A stretch of DNA of 36,718 nucleotides from assembly GCA_046046245.1 (NCBI GenBank), contig JBJOKE010000071.1, positions 1-36,718 of the forward strand, given 5' to 3'. This DNA is from UBA4615 sp046046245. Lineage in GTDB: Bacteria; Pseudomonadota; Gammaproteobacteria; Burkholderiales; Burkholderiaceae_E. A program made the translations under genes and the position numbers. Positions 1 through 7,523 of this stretch are shown here, one piece after another (position 1 is the first letter of the stretch; each line of letters opens with the position of its first letter). The notes beneath the pieces were generated by a model, which was not told the DNA's origin, searched no databases, and saw only the letters and a program-made list of their open reading frames with translations.

Positions 1-218
1 GTGCGGTGTACATCACGCTGGTCTGCCTGCTGCCCGAGTTCCTGGTGCTGCGCTGGAACGTGCCGTTCTACTTCGGCGGGACCTCGCTGCTGATCATCGT
101 GGTGGTGACGATGGACTTCATGGCCCAGGTTCAGGCGTACATGATGTCCCACCAGTACGAGAGCCTGCTCAAGAAGACGAACTTCAAGGGTGGGATGGGC
201 ACTCCGCCGATGCGGTGA
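1..218 (+). CDS. secY: SecY, C-terminal end (partial)
   Basis: This is the last ~72 codons of the SecYEG translocon channel subunit; the 5' part lies outside the window. Reading from base 3, the visible residues (AVYITLVCLLPEFLVL, then a hydrophobic helix, then MDFMAQVQAYMMSHQYESLL) match the last two transmembrane helices and cytosolic tail of proteobacterial SecY. The stop is at 216-218. The downstream order infA-rpmJ-rpsM is the usual spc/alpha junction in betaproteobacteria and supports the call. Nothing unusual is visible in the fragment. Confidence 0.95.
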   Translation, partial: AVYITLVCLLPEFLVLRWNVPFYFGGTSLLIIVVVTMDFMAQVQAYMMSHQYESLLKKTNFKGGMGTPPMR

Positions 219-237
219 GCCGGGAACGGACGAGACG

Positions 238-456
238 ATGGCCAAGGACGACGTCATCCAGATGCAGGGCGAGGTGGTGGAAAACCTCCCCAACGCGACG
301 TTCCGCGTGAAGCTGGAGAACGGGCACATGGTGCTCGGGCACATCTCCGGGAAGATGCGGATGCACTACATCCGGATCCTCCCGGGCGACAAGGTGACGG
401 TGGAACTCACGCCGTATGACCTGTCGAGGGCCCGGATCGTGTTCCGGGCGAAGTGA
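238..456 (+). CDS. infA: Translation initiation factor IF-1
   Basis: A 72-residue protein, the standard length for bacterial IF-1, a single OB-fold (S1-like) protein that binds the 30S A site with IF-2 and IF-3. Diagnostic segments are MAKDDVIQMQGEVVENLPN at the start, FRVKLENGH, HISGKMRMHYIRILPGDKV and VELTPYDLSRARIVFR near the end. I chose the ATG at 238 over an in-frame ATG at 190 inside secY because the family begins exactly at MAKDD/MAKEE. It follows secY by 19 nt and precedes rpmJ. Betaproteobacteria often carry two infA copies; this is the ribosomal-operon one. Confidence 0.96.
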   Translation: MAKDDVIQMQGEVVENLPNATFRVKLENGHMVLGHISGKMRMHYIRILPGDKVTVELTPYDLSRARIVFRAK

Positions 457-520
457 CGACGGCGTTCGAGACGAGCAAGACGGACAGTAGGCGGCGCGCC
501 CCGCGCGCACGGAGAAAGAG

Positions 521-634
521 ATGAAAGTACTGGCAAGCGTCAAGAAGATCTGCCGCAAGTGCAAGATCATCAAGCGTAACGGCGTGGTCCGCGTGATCTG
601 CGACGACCCGCGCCACAAGCAGCGTCAAGGCTGA
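521..634 (+). CDS. rpmJ: Ribosomal protein L36 (zinc-binding type)
   Basis: A 37-residue protein starting MKVLASVKKICRKCKII and ending HKQRQG, the size and sequence of L36 of the large subunit. The zinc ribbon is complete: C11, C14, C27 and H32, so this is the C+ (zinc-containing) form. A good ribosome binding site (GGAGAAAGAG) lies just before the ATG. It sits between infA and rpsM, separated from rpsM by 10 nt, and is very probably co-transcribed with both. Confidence 0.97.
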   Translation: MKVLASVKKICRKCKIIKRNGVVRVICDDPRHKQRQG

Positions 635-644
635 GAGGCAAGGC

Positions 645-1010
645 ATGGCACGTATCGCTGGCATCAACGTTCCCGACCGTCAGCACGCCGAGATCGGCCT
701 GACGGCGATCTACGGCATCGGCCGGCCGCGCGCGCGCGCGATCTGCGAGGCGGCGGGCGTCCCGCTGACCAAGAAGGTCAAGGACCTGACCGACGCCGAG
801 CTCGAGCGGATCCGCGATCAGATCAACCGCTTCACCATCGAGGGCGACCTGCGCCGCGAGGTGACGATGTCGATCAAGCGCCTGATGGACTTGGGCTGCT
901 ATCGCGGCGTCCGTCACCGCCGCGGCCTGCCGCTGCGCGGCCAGCGCACCCGTACCAATGCGCGCACCCGCAAGGGCCCGCGCAAGGCCGGCGTCGCGCT
1001 GAAGAAGTAA
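645..1010 (+). CDS. rpsM: Ribosomal protein S13
   Basis: A 121-residue S13 of the 30S head that contacts the P-site tRNA and forms intersubunit bridges with L5. It begins MARIAGINVPDRQHAEIGLT, continues with the helix-two-turns-helix region (YGIGRPRARAICEAAGV) and RHRRGLPLRGQRTRTNARTR, and has the usual basic tail KGPRKAGVALKK. The length matches the family. It lies directly downstream of rpmJ and 24 nt before rpsK. In Escherichia coli the S4 repressor site is upstream of rpsM; I see no convincing copy of that pseudoknot here. Confidence 0.97.
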   Translation: MARIAGINVPDRQHAEIGLTAIYGIGRPRARAICEAAGVPLTKKVKDLTDAELERIRDQINRFTIEGDLRREVTMSIKRLMDLGCYRGVRHRRGLPLRGQRTRTNARTRKGPRKAGVALKK

Positions 1011-1034
1011 CCCGACCGAACCCACGGAACACAC

Positions 1035-1436
1035 ATGGCCAAGCAACCGTCGTCGGCGGGCAACCGCGTCCGCAAGAAGGTCCGCAAGAACGTCTCGGAC
1101 GGCATCGCGCACGTCCACGCGTCCTTCAACAACACGATCATCACGATCACCGACCGGCAGGGCAATGCGCTGTCGTGGGCGTCGTCGGGTGGCGCGGGCT
1201 TCAAGGGCTCGCGCAAGTCGACGCCGTTCGCCGCGCAGGTGGCCGCCGAGACGGCCGGCCGCGTCGCGCAGGAACAGGGGATCCGCAACCTCGACGTGCG
1301 CATCAAGGGCCCCGGCCCGGGCCGCGAGTCGTCGGTGCGTGCGCTGAATGCGCTCGGCATCAAGATCATGTCGATCGCCGACGTGACGCCGGTGCCGCAC
1401 AACGGTTGCCGCCCCCCCAAGAAACGCCGCATCTAA
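1035..1436 (+). CDS. rpsK: Ribosomal protein S11
   Basis: A 133-residue S11, platform protein of the 30S subunit near the E site. Characteristic blocks are GIAHVHASFNNTIITITDR, SGGAGFKGSRKSTPFAAQ, GPGPGRESSVRALNALG and the C-terminal DVTPVPHNGCRPPKKRRI. The length is normal. It is normally followed closely by rpsD; here a 241-bp spacer intervenes (described separately). Confidence 0.97.
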   Translation: MAKQPSSAGNRVRKKVRKNVSDGIAHVHASFNNTIITITDRQGNALSWASSGGAGFKGSRKSTPFAAQVAAETAGRVAQEQGIRNLDVRIKGPGPGRESSVRALNALGIKIMSIADVTPVPHNGCRPPKKRRI

Positions 1437-1677
1437 GGAGCCGCGCGTAAAGCTACTGCGCGTCCCGATCTTGCCGCTGCGATGCTCGCCGTCCCCCAGG
1501 ACGGCTGCGCTTCTCCCGGCAACTTCGGGCCTGCTCGCTACGCTTTCCGCACGACTCCTCGAGCAACGCCTTACTGCATTCTGAGTAAGCCCACCGTTCG
1601 CCCCTTCGGCTCCACGGCCGACGACATCCAGGGCGGACTAACCGCAGCGCGAGCTGCGTAAGCGAAAGAGAACCACA
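1437..1677 (+). other. Hairpin-rich 241-bp spacer between rpsK and rpsD
   Basis: No plausible gene on the + strand. The spacer contains three inverted repeats. The first, at 1488-1505, has a 7-bp stem (GCCGTCC/GGACGGC) and a CCCA loop. The second, at 1570-1589, has 6-bp arms (CTTACT/AGTAAG). The third, at 1643-1658, has a 6-bp stem (CGCAGC/GCTGCG) closed by a GCGA tetraloop and ends 19 nt before the rpsD start. Composition is less biased than the flanking genes. It could be an interspersed intergenic element inserted in the operon, or a leader in which S4 or another factor controls rpsD. Inference only. Confidence 0.5.
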
Positions 1678-2301
1678 GTGGCACGCTATACCGGACCGAA
1701 AGCCAAGCTGTCCCGTCGCGAAGGGACGGACCTGTTCCTCAAGAGCGCGCGTCGCGCGCTGGCCGACAAGTGCAAGCTCGACAGCAAGCCGGGCCAGCAC
1801 GGCCGGACCTCGGGCTCGCGCACCAGCGACTACGGCCTGCAGCTTCGCGAGAAGCAGAAGGTCAAGCGCATGTACGGCGTGCTCGAGCGCCAGTTCCGCC
1901 GCTACTTCGAGGAAGCCGAGCGTCGCAAGGGCAACACCGGCTCGATGCTGCTGCAGCTGCTCGAGTGCCGCCTCGACAACGTCGTCTACCGGATGGGCCT
2001 CGCCTCGACCCGCGCCGAGGCGCGCCAGCTGGTCGGCCACAAGGCGGTCTCGGTCAACGGCCAGACGGTGAACATCCCTTCGGCGCAGGTCAAGCCGAAC
2101 GACGTGATCACGATCCGCGAGAAGGCCAGGAAGCAGGTCCGCGTGCAGGACGCGCTGAGCCTCGCGGAGCAGAGCGGCTTCCCGCAGTGGGTCTCGGTCG
2201 ACAAGACCAAGATGGAAGGCGTCTTCAAGTCCGTGCCCGAGCGCTCGGACATCGCCGCCGACATCAACGAGAGCCTGATCGTCGAGCTCTACTCGCGTTA
2301 A
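1678..2301 (+). CDS. rpsD: Ribosomal protein S4
   Basis: A 207-residue S4, primary 16S rRNA-binding protein that nucleates 30S assembly and, in E. coli, represses the alpha operon. It starts at a GTG (family start MARYTGPK), continues with PGQHGRTSGSRTSDYGLQL and an S4 RNA-binding domain around residues 97-160 (CRLDNVVYRMGLASTRAEAR, then VNGQTVNIPS), and ends ESLIVELYSR. The N-terminal region has one cysteine rather than the four of the zinc-binding form, so it is the zinc-free type. It is unusually far (241 bp) from rpsK, while rpoA follows by only 16 nt. Confidence 0.97.
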   Translation: MARYTGPKAKLSRREGTDLFLKSARRALADKCKLDSKPGQHGRTSGSRTSDYGLQLREKQKVKRMYGVLERQFRRYFEEAERRKGNTGSMLLQLLECRLDNVVYRMGLASTRAEARQLVGHKAVSVNGQTVNIPSAQVKPNDVITIREKARKQVRVQDALSLAEQSGFPQWVSVDKTKMEGVFKSVPERSDIAADINESLIVELYSR

Positions 2302-2317
2302 TCGAGGGACCGAATCC

Positions 2318-3328
2318 ATGCAGACTGCGCTTTTGAAGCCCCGGATCGTCGAGGTCGAGCAACTCGGACCCTCCCACGCGCGCGTCGTGATGGAGCCGTT
2401 CGAGCGCGGCTACGGCCACACGCTGGGCAACGCGCTGCGGCGCGTGCTGCTGTCGTCGATGGTCGGCTACGCGCCCACCGAGGTCCAGATCTCGGGCGTC
2501 GTCCACGAGTACTCGACGATCGACGGCGTCCGCGAGGACGTGGTCGACCTGCTGCTGAACCTGAAGGGCATCGTCTTCAAGCTGCACAATCGCGACGATG
2601 TCTTCCTCACGCTGCGCAAGGACACCCCGGGGCCGGTCACGGCGTCGGACATCGACCTGCCGCACGACGTCGAACTGGTGAACGGCGAGCACGTGATCGC
2701 CAACCTCACGCAGGGCGGCAAGCTCGACATGCAGATCAAGGTCGAGAAGGGCCGTGGCTACGTCCCCGGGACGATGCGCAACCTCGCCGACAGCAAGACC
2801 ATCGGCCGCATCGTGCTGGACGCCTCCTTCTCGCCGGTCCGTCGCGTGTCGTACGCGGTGGAGAGCGCGCGGGTCGAGAACCGCACGGACCTCGACAAGC
2901 TGCTGATCGACGTCGAGACGAACGGCGTGATCGCGCCCGAGGAGGCGGTCCGCCAGGCGGCCCGCATCCTCGTCGAGCAGCTGTCGGTGTTCGCCGCGCT
3001 CGAGGGCGCCGAGCCCGCGATCGACGTGATCGGCGGCGCGCTCCCGATGGGCACGCCCGGCACGGCCGGTCGCTCGCCGCAGATCGACCCGATCCTGCTG
3101 CGCCCGGTCGACGACCTGGAGCTGACGGTGCGCTCGGCCAACTGCCTCAAGGCCGAGAACATCTACTACATCGGTGACCTGATCCAGCGCACCGAGAACG
3201 AGCTGCTCAAGACCCCGAACCTGGGTCGCAAGTCGCTCAACGAGATCAAGGAAGTGCTGGCCTCGCGCGGCCTCACCCTCGGCATGCGGCTGGAGAACTG
3301 GCCGCCCGCGGGCCTCGAGCGCCCGTAA
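2318..3328 (+). CDS. rpoA: RNA polymerase alpha subunit
   Basis: A 336-residue alpha subunit. The N-terminal domain (residues ~1-235) carries the dimerisation and beta/beta' assembly region (FERGYGHTLGNALRRVLLSS). A short linker follows, then the C-terminal domain from ~260 (TVRSANCLKAENIYYIGDL, KTPNLGRKSLNEIKEVLASR). R272 corresponds to E. coli R265, which contacts UP-element DNA and CRP-type activators. Length is typical (E. coli 329). The start ATG is 16 nt after rpsD and rplQ follows by 33 nt, so it belongs to the alpha operon. Confidence 0.98.
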   Translation: MQTALLKPRIVEVEQLGPSHARVVMEPFERGYGHTLGNALRRVLLSSMVGYAPTEVQISGVVHEYSTIDGVREDVVDLLLNLKGIVFKLHNRDDVFLTLRKDTPGPVTASDIDLPHDVELVNGEHVIANLTQGGKLDMQIKVEKGRGYVPGTMRNLADSKTIGRIVLDASFSPVRRVSYAVESARVENRTDLDKLLIDVETNGVIAPEEAVRQAARILVEQLSVFAALEGAEPAIDVIGGALPMGTPGTAGRSPQIDPILLRPVDDLELTVRSANCLKAENIYYIGDLIQRTENELLKTPNLGRKSLNEIKEVLASRGLTLGMRLENWPPAGLERP

Positions 3329-3361
3329 GCGCACGGCCGGACACCAAGGAATCGAAGAACC

Positions 3362-3766
3362 ATGCGTCACCGTCACGGACTCCGCAAACTGAACCGCACC
3401 TCCTCGCACCGCGAGGCGATGCTGCGCAACATGACCAACTCCCTGCTGAAGCACGAGGTCATCAAGACCACGCTGCCGAAGGCCAAGGAGCTCCGCAAGG
3501 TCGTCGAGCCGATCATCACGCTGGGCAAGAAGCCGTCTCTGGCCAATCGCCGCCTCGCGTTCGATCGGCTGCGCGACCGCGACATGGTCGTGAAGATCTT
3601 CAACGAGCTCGGCCCGCGCTATGCCAACCGCAACGGCGGCTACCTGCGCATCCTGAAGTTCGGCTTCCGCATCGGCGACAACGCGCCGATGGCGCTGGTC
3701 GAGCTGCTCGACCGGCCGGAGCAGGCCGAGGCGACGGCCACCGAGGGCGAGGCGGCCGCGGCCTGA
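3362..3766 (+). CDS. rplQ: Ribosomal protein L17
   Basis: A 134-residue L17, a 50S protein near the peptide exit tunnel. It starts MRHRHGLRKLNRTSSHREAM with the conserved LRNMTNSLLKHEVIKTTLPKA block and RILKFGFRIGDNAPMALVEL. The last ~15 residues form an acidic/alanine tail (EATATEGEAAAA) that varies in the family. This is the last gene of the alpha operon; GC-rich hairpins follow before the unrelated ABC transporter genes. Confidence 0.97.
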   Translation: MRHRHGLRKLNRTSSHREAMLRNMTNSLLKHEVIKTTLPKAKELRKVVEPIITLGKKPSLANRRLAFDRLRDRDMVVKIFNELGPRYANRNGGYLRILKFGFRIGDNAPMALVELLDRPEQAEATATEGEAAAA

Positions 3767-3793
3767 CGCGGCCCCGGTCCTCTCGGGCGACAG

Positions 3794-3848
3794 GCGGCGC
3801 TTCGGCGCCGCGGGTCGGACAGGCAGCGCGGCGCTCTCGGGCGCCGCG
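3794..3848 (+). terminator. Tandem GC-rich hairpins after rplQ
   Basis: Two perfect hairpins lie 27 and 60 nt after the rplQ stop. The first (3794-3811) has stem GCGGCGC/GCGCCGC with a stable TTCG tetraloop. The second (3827-3848) has stem CGCGGCGC/GCGCCGCG with a 6-nt loop. Neither is followed by a T-tract, so they are not classical intrinsic terminators. Their place at the end of the ribosomal operon suggests 3'-end stabilisation or termination assistance. Confidence 0.4.
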
Positions 3849-3937
3849 TGCCGTTTCGGGGCCCGACGCGCGTGCGCGTGCGGTCCCCCGGGCCTCACGG
3901 ATCGACCAACGCGCCCGCGCGGCGCTGGGAAGGCGGC

Positions 3938-4849
3938 ATGCAGGCGGTGCTCCAGGTCGACGGCCTCGTGAAGACCTTCGGCGGCCAACGGGCCGTCGAC
4001 GGCGTGTCGTTCTCGGTGCGGCCCGGCGAGTGCTTCGGACTGCTCGGGCCGAACGGCGCGGGCAAGAGCACCACGCTCAAGCTCGTCCTGGGCCTGCTGC
4101 GCCCCGACGCGGGCCGCATCGAGCTGCTCGGCCATCCGATCCCGGCGCGGGCGCGCGAGGCGCGCGAGCGCGTCGGCGTGGTGCCGCAGAACGACCCGCT
4201 CGACCCCGACTTCACCGTCGCCGAGAACCTGCTCGTCTTCGGCCGCTACTTCGGCCAGCCCGACGCCACCACGCGGGCGCGGATCGACCCGCTGCTCGAC
4301 TTCGCGCAGCTCGCCCCCAAGCGCGATGCGCGGATCCAGGAGCTGTCGGGCGGCATGAAGCGGCGGCTCACCATCGCCCGCGCGCTGATCAACGATCCGC
4401 AGGTGATCTTCCTCGACGAGCCCACGACCGGGCTCGACCCGCAGGCACGCCACCTGATCTGGGAGCGCCTGAAGCGACTGCTCGCCGACGGCAAGACCAT
4501 CGTGCTGACCACGCACTTCATGGACGAGGCGGAGCGGCTCTGCGACCGGCTGGCGATCGTCGACGCGGGCCGGCCGATCGCCGAGGCTTCGCCGGTGGCG
4601 CTGGTGCGACGCGAGATCGAGCCGCACGTGATCGAGGTGCACGGGCCGGGCCGCGCCGACTGGGCCCGCGGCGCGGCGGCACTCGCCGACCGGATGGAGA
4701 CGGTGGGCGAGACCAGCTTCGCCTACTGCCGCGAACCGGGCCCGCTGCTCGCCTCCGTGCAGGCGCGAACCGACCTGCGGACCCTGCATCGACCGGCGAA
4801 CCTCGAGGACGTCTTCCTGAAGCTCACCGGCCGCGACCTGCGAGACTGA
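3938..4849 (+). CDS. ABC-2 type exporter ATPase (NodI/DrrA-like)
   Basis: A 303-residue ABC ATPase of the multidrug/NodI/DrrA class, predicted to power the permease encoded next. Walker A is GPNGAGKST (~37-45), followed by the Q-loop (VVPQNDPLD), signature LSGGMKRR, Walker B VIFLDEPTTGLDP and H-loop TTHFMDEA. The C-terminal ~75 residues are the variable domain of this class. I prefer the ATG at 3938, preceded by GGGAAGG, over an in-frame GTG at 3848. Betaproteobacterial members are often annotated NodI although nodulation is not implied; the substrate is unknown. Confidence 0.9.
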   Translation: MQAVLQVDGLVKTFGGQRAVDGVSFSVRPGECFGLLGPNGAGKSTTLKLVLGLLRPDAGRIELLGHPIPARAREARERVGVVPQNDPLDPDFTVAENLLVFGRYFGQPDATTRARIDPLLDFAQLAPKRDARIQELSGGMKRRLTIARALINDPQVIFLDEPTTGLDPQARHLIWERLKRLLADGKTIVLTTHFMDEAERLCDRLAIVDAGRPIAEASPVALVRREIEPHVIEVHGPGRADWARGAAALADRMETVGETSFAYCREPGPLLASVQARTDLRTLHRPANLEDVFLKLTGRDLRD

Positions 4850-4853
4850 GGCC

Positions 4854-5690
4854 ATGGACACACCCGCGAACGCCACCGGCGCCGCCGCGCCTCCCGCGTC
4901 GTCGGACGCCGCCGTCCGGCTCGCGCCGCCGGTGCTCACGCGCCGGCTGGTGCCGGTGTTCCGGCGCCACCTGCTGGTCTGGCGCAAGCTCGCGCTGCCC
5001 AGCGTGCTCGCCAACGTGGCCGACCCGCTGATCACGCTGGTCGCCTTCGGCTACGGGCTCGGCGCGCTGCTGCGCGAGATCGACGGCGTGCCCTACATCA
5101 CCTTCCTCGCCGCCGGCTCGATCTGCATGAGCACGATGATGGCCGCGAGCTTCGAGTCGCTCTATTCGGCGTTCTCGCGCATGCACGTGCAGCGGACCTG
5201 GGAGTCGCTGCTGAACGCGCCGCTGACGCTCGACGACGTGCTGGCCGCCGAGTGGCTGTGGGCGGCCTCGAAGGCCTGCCTGTCGGGGCTGTCGATCGTG
5301 CTGGTCGCGCTGGTGCTCGGCGTCTCGCGCGAGCCGACGCTCGTGCTGCTGCTGCCGGTGATCGCGCTCACCGGCCTCGCGTTCGCCGGCCTCGGGCTGT
5401 GCGTGAACGCGGTGGCCCGGGGTTACGACTTCTTCTCGTACTACTTCACGCTGGTGCTCACCCCGATGAGCTTCCTGTCGGGTGTGTTCTTCCCGGTCTC
5501 GCAGTTGCCGGGCTGGCTGCAGGCGGTCGCGCAGTGGCTGCCGCTGTCGGTCGCGGTCGAGCTCGCGCGACCGCTGGTGCTCGGCCACGCACCCGACGCG
5601 GTGCTGCGGCCGGCGGTGGTGCTGCTGGCCTACGCGGGGCTGGGGTTCTGGCTGGCCGCGGTGCTGACGCGGCGGCGGTTCGCGGCCTGA
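4854..5690 (+). CDS. ABC-2 type exporter permease (NodJ-like)
   Basis: A 278-residue inner-membrane permease of the ABC-2 family. After a cytosolic N-terminus of ~45 residues (low-complexity Ala/Pro, then RRLVPVFRRHLLVWRKL), about six hydrophobic segments follow. The family-typical stretch FYFTLVLTPMSFLSGVFFPV is represented here by YYFTLVLTPMSFLSGVFFP near residues 198-216, followed by LPGWLQAVAQWLPL. The gene starts 4 nt after the ATPase stop, so the two are almost certainly translated as a pair and form one transporter. The substrate cannot be read from the sequence. Confidence 0.9.
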   Translation: MDTPANATGAAAPPASSDAAVRLAPPVLTRRLVPVFRRHLLVWRKLALPSVLANVADPLITLVAFGYGLGALLREIDGVPYITFLAAGSICMSTMMAASFESLYSAFSRMHVQRTWESLLNAPLTLDDVLAAEWLWAASKACLSGLSIVLVALVLGVSREPTLVLLLPVIALTGLAFAGLGLCVNAVARGYDFFSYYFTLVLTPMSFLSGVFFPVSQLPGWLQAVAQWLPLSVAVELARPLVLGHAPDAVLRPAVVLLAYAGLGFWLAAVLTRRRFAA

Positions 5691-5757
5691 GGCGCGTGCG
5701 CGACAGACCCGCCGTCGCCACGCGGACGAACGGCGCGGGACCACGAGGATCGAGGAC

Positions 5758-6117
5758 ATGACCCCACCCGCCGAGGACGCCCTGCCGATCGTCACGGACG
5801 TGACGATCGTGCTGACCACGGTACCGGATGCCGCCAGCGCCGAACGCATCGCGCGCGCCCTCGTCGACGAGCGGCTCGCCGCCTGCGTGACGGCGCTCGG
5901 CCCCGCTCGCTCGACCTATCGCTGGCAGGGCGCGGTCGAGGTGGCCGACGAGCTGCCGCTGCTGATCAAGACGACCGCGGCGGCATGGCCCACGCTGCGC
6001 GCGCGGCTGCGTGCGCTGCATCCGTACGAGGTGCCCGAGATGCTCGCCTGGCGGGCCGCGGACGGCTGGCCGGCGTACCTCGACTGGGTGCGCGGCGAGG
6101 TCGGGCCGGCCGCCTGA
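5758..6117 (+). CDS. cutA: Divalent cation tolerance protein CutA
   Basis: A 119-residue protein of the CutA1 family, small trimeric ferredoxin-like proteins linked to copper tolerance, with an unsettled precise role. Diagnostic motifs are ARALVDERLAACVT (~36-49), YRWQGAVEVADELPLLIKT and HPYEVPEMLAWR (~89-100). The 10-13 extra N-terminal residues are not conserved. It lies 67 nt downstream of the permease gene on the same strand and converges with corA. In many betaproteobacteria cutA precedes dsbD; that neighbour is absent here. Confidence 0.92.
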   Translation: MTPPAEDALPIVTDVTIVLTTVPDAASAERIARALVDERLAACVTALGPARSTYRWQGAVEVADELPLLIKTTAAAWPTLRARLRALHPYEVPEMLAWRAADGWPAYLDWVRGEVGPAA

Positions 6118-6155
6118 GCGCAGCGCACCGCGCAGGCCTGTCGTGCGTCCCGGCC

Positions 6156-7523
6156 TCAGCCGCGACGGCGGCGGCCTCGCGACCCGCTGCGCAGGCCCGT
6201 CTCCTCCAGGTAGCGCCGGGTGCGGAAGAACGTGACCAGCCCGATCGCGATCGCGCCCATCGTGCCCACCGTCCACCAGAACCCGGCCGGCGAGTGCACG
6301 CCCGGCATCACCTCGAAGTTCATCCCGAAGATGCCGGTGATCAGCGTCAGCGGCATGAAGATCGCCGTGAGCACGGTCAGCGTCCTCATGATCTGGTTCG
6401 TGCGGTGCGCCGTCGCCGAGAAGTGCAGCTGCACCGCCGATTCCACCGAGGTCTCCAGGCGGTGCGCATGGTTGCGCACACGCTCGATGTGCTCGACGAG
6501 ATCGTTGACGCGGACCTCGAGCGCGTCGGTGAGCGCGGGCAGCGCGACCTGCGCCACCGGACCCTCCTCGGTCGCGTCGCCCCAGTCGCGGCCCGCGTCC
6601 GCGTGGCCGCCGTGGCGGTCGAGCCGCTCGTCGCGCCACTCCTGCAGCGCGTCGAGCTGCTCTTCGGACAGGTTCTCGAGCTTGCGCAGTTGCCGTCGCG
6701 CCTCGAGCAGCGACACCCAGTCGCGGAACGGCCGGCGCGGATCGAGCAGCTCGCGCTGCCAGCTCTCGAGCTGATCGGTCATCGGCTGGCGCAGCTCGAG
6801 GTAGCGGTCGACCATGCCGTTGAGGATCCGCAGCATCAGCTCCTCTGGGCGCGCGGGCAGTCGCTGCTTGAAGCGGGCCGCGTCGAGCAGGCGACGCCGC
6901 AGCGCAGGCACCTGGCGGCTGTCGCCCGGCCGCACGCTGACCACGCAGCGCGGGAACAGGAAGAAGACCGTCGGCCGGGTGCGGATGCGGATGGGCTCGT
7001 CGGGGTTCGCCTCGGGCCGGAACGCGAGGCCCCGGAAGACGATCATCTCGTAGTCGCGCGTCGAGTCGTAGTACGACGGGTGCGCGGCGTTCTCGGCGTC
7101 GGACAGGTGCTCGTCGAGCACCGTCGTCCCCGTCAGGCGCTCGGCCGCGGCGAGCCAGGCGCGCGGCGACTCGTGGTGCGCGTCGATCCAGGCGAAGCCG
7201 CGATCGGGGAGGGCGTCGCAGGCCGGCAGGGCGGACGGATCGAGGGGCTCGCAGCGGCCCGGCGCGACCCACAGCACCGAGACCGCCGGCGCGCCGGTGT
7301 CGAGGTCCGAGGCCGCATCGGCGCCGACCCGCGCGCCGGCCTGCGCGCCCGGCGTCGCCGCGGGCACCCCGGCGCTCGCCTGCGCGTCCGACGCCGCGGT
7401 GGGCAACCCGGCGCCGGCCTCCGCGTCCGGCACCGCCTCCGCACCCGGCGCCGCCTCCGCACCCGGCGCCCCGTCGACCGCTGCGGTCGCGGCGCCGTCG
7501 CGCTTCAGCCCTCCGCCAGCCAC
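6156..7523 (-). CDS. corA: CorA-family Mg2+/Co2+ channel
   Basis: A 455-residue member of the CorA family (MIT superfamily), probably a pentameric inner-membrane magnesium/divalent channel. The C-terminus shows the two-helix pore: TM1 (MRTLTVLTAIFMPLTLITGI) ending in the selectivity motif GMN (IFGMNFE), a short loop, and TM2 (GFWWTVGTMGAIAIGLVTFF). The large cytosolic domain holds the helical stalk. The first ~80 residues are Ala/Pro/Gly-rich with PGAEA-like repeats and are not part of the conserved fold. The GTG start overlaps the 3' end of hemB by 19 nt, so the two are likely co-transcribed. A shorter start is possible because the N-terminus is unsupported by homology. Confidence 0.88.
   Translation of the reverse strand: MAGGGLKRDGAATAAVDGAPGAEAAPGAEAVPDAEAGAGLPTAASDAQASAGVPAATPGAQAGARVGADAASDLDTGAPAVSVLWVAPGRCEPLDPSALPACDALPDRGFAWIDAHHESPRAWLAAAERLTGTTVLDEHLSDAENAAHPSYYDSTRDYEMIVFRGLAFRPEANPDEPIRIRTRPTVFFLFPRCVVSVRPGDSRQVPALRRRLLDAARFKQRLPARPEELMLRILNGMVDRYLELRQPMTDQLESWQRELLDPRRPFRDWVSLLEARRQLRKLENLSEEQLDALQEWRDERLDRHGGHADAGRDWGDATEEGPVAQVALPALTDALEVRVNDLVEHIERVRNHAHRLETSVESAVQLHFSATAHRTNQIMRTLTVLTAIFMPLTLITGIFGMNFEVMPGVHSPAGFWWTVGTMGAIAIGLVTFFRTRRYLEETGLRSGSRGRRRRG

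Noticed and set aside
3848..3937. N-terminal extension of the ABC ATPase from a GTG at 3848
   Set aside because: The residues overlap the hairpin region and are unlike the family; the ATG at 3938 has a good ribosome binding site.
2264..5035. Very long open frame on the minus strand across rpoA, rplQ and the ABC ATPase gene
   Set aside because: It is antisense to certain genes, is Arg/Asp/His-rich as expected from the complementary frame of GC-rich codons, and shows no known domain.
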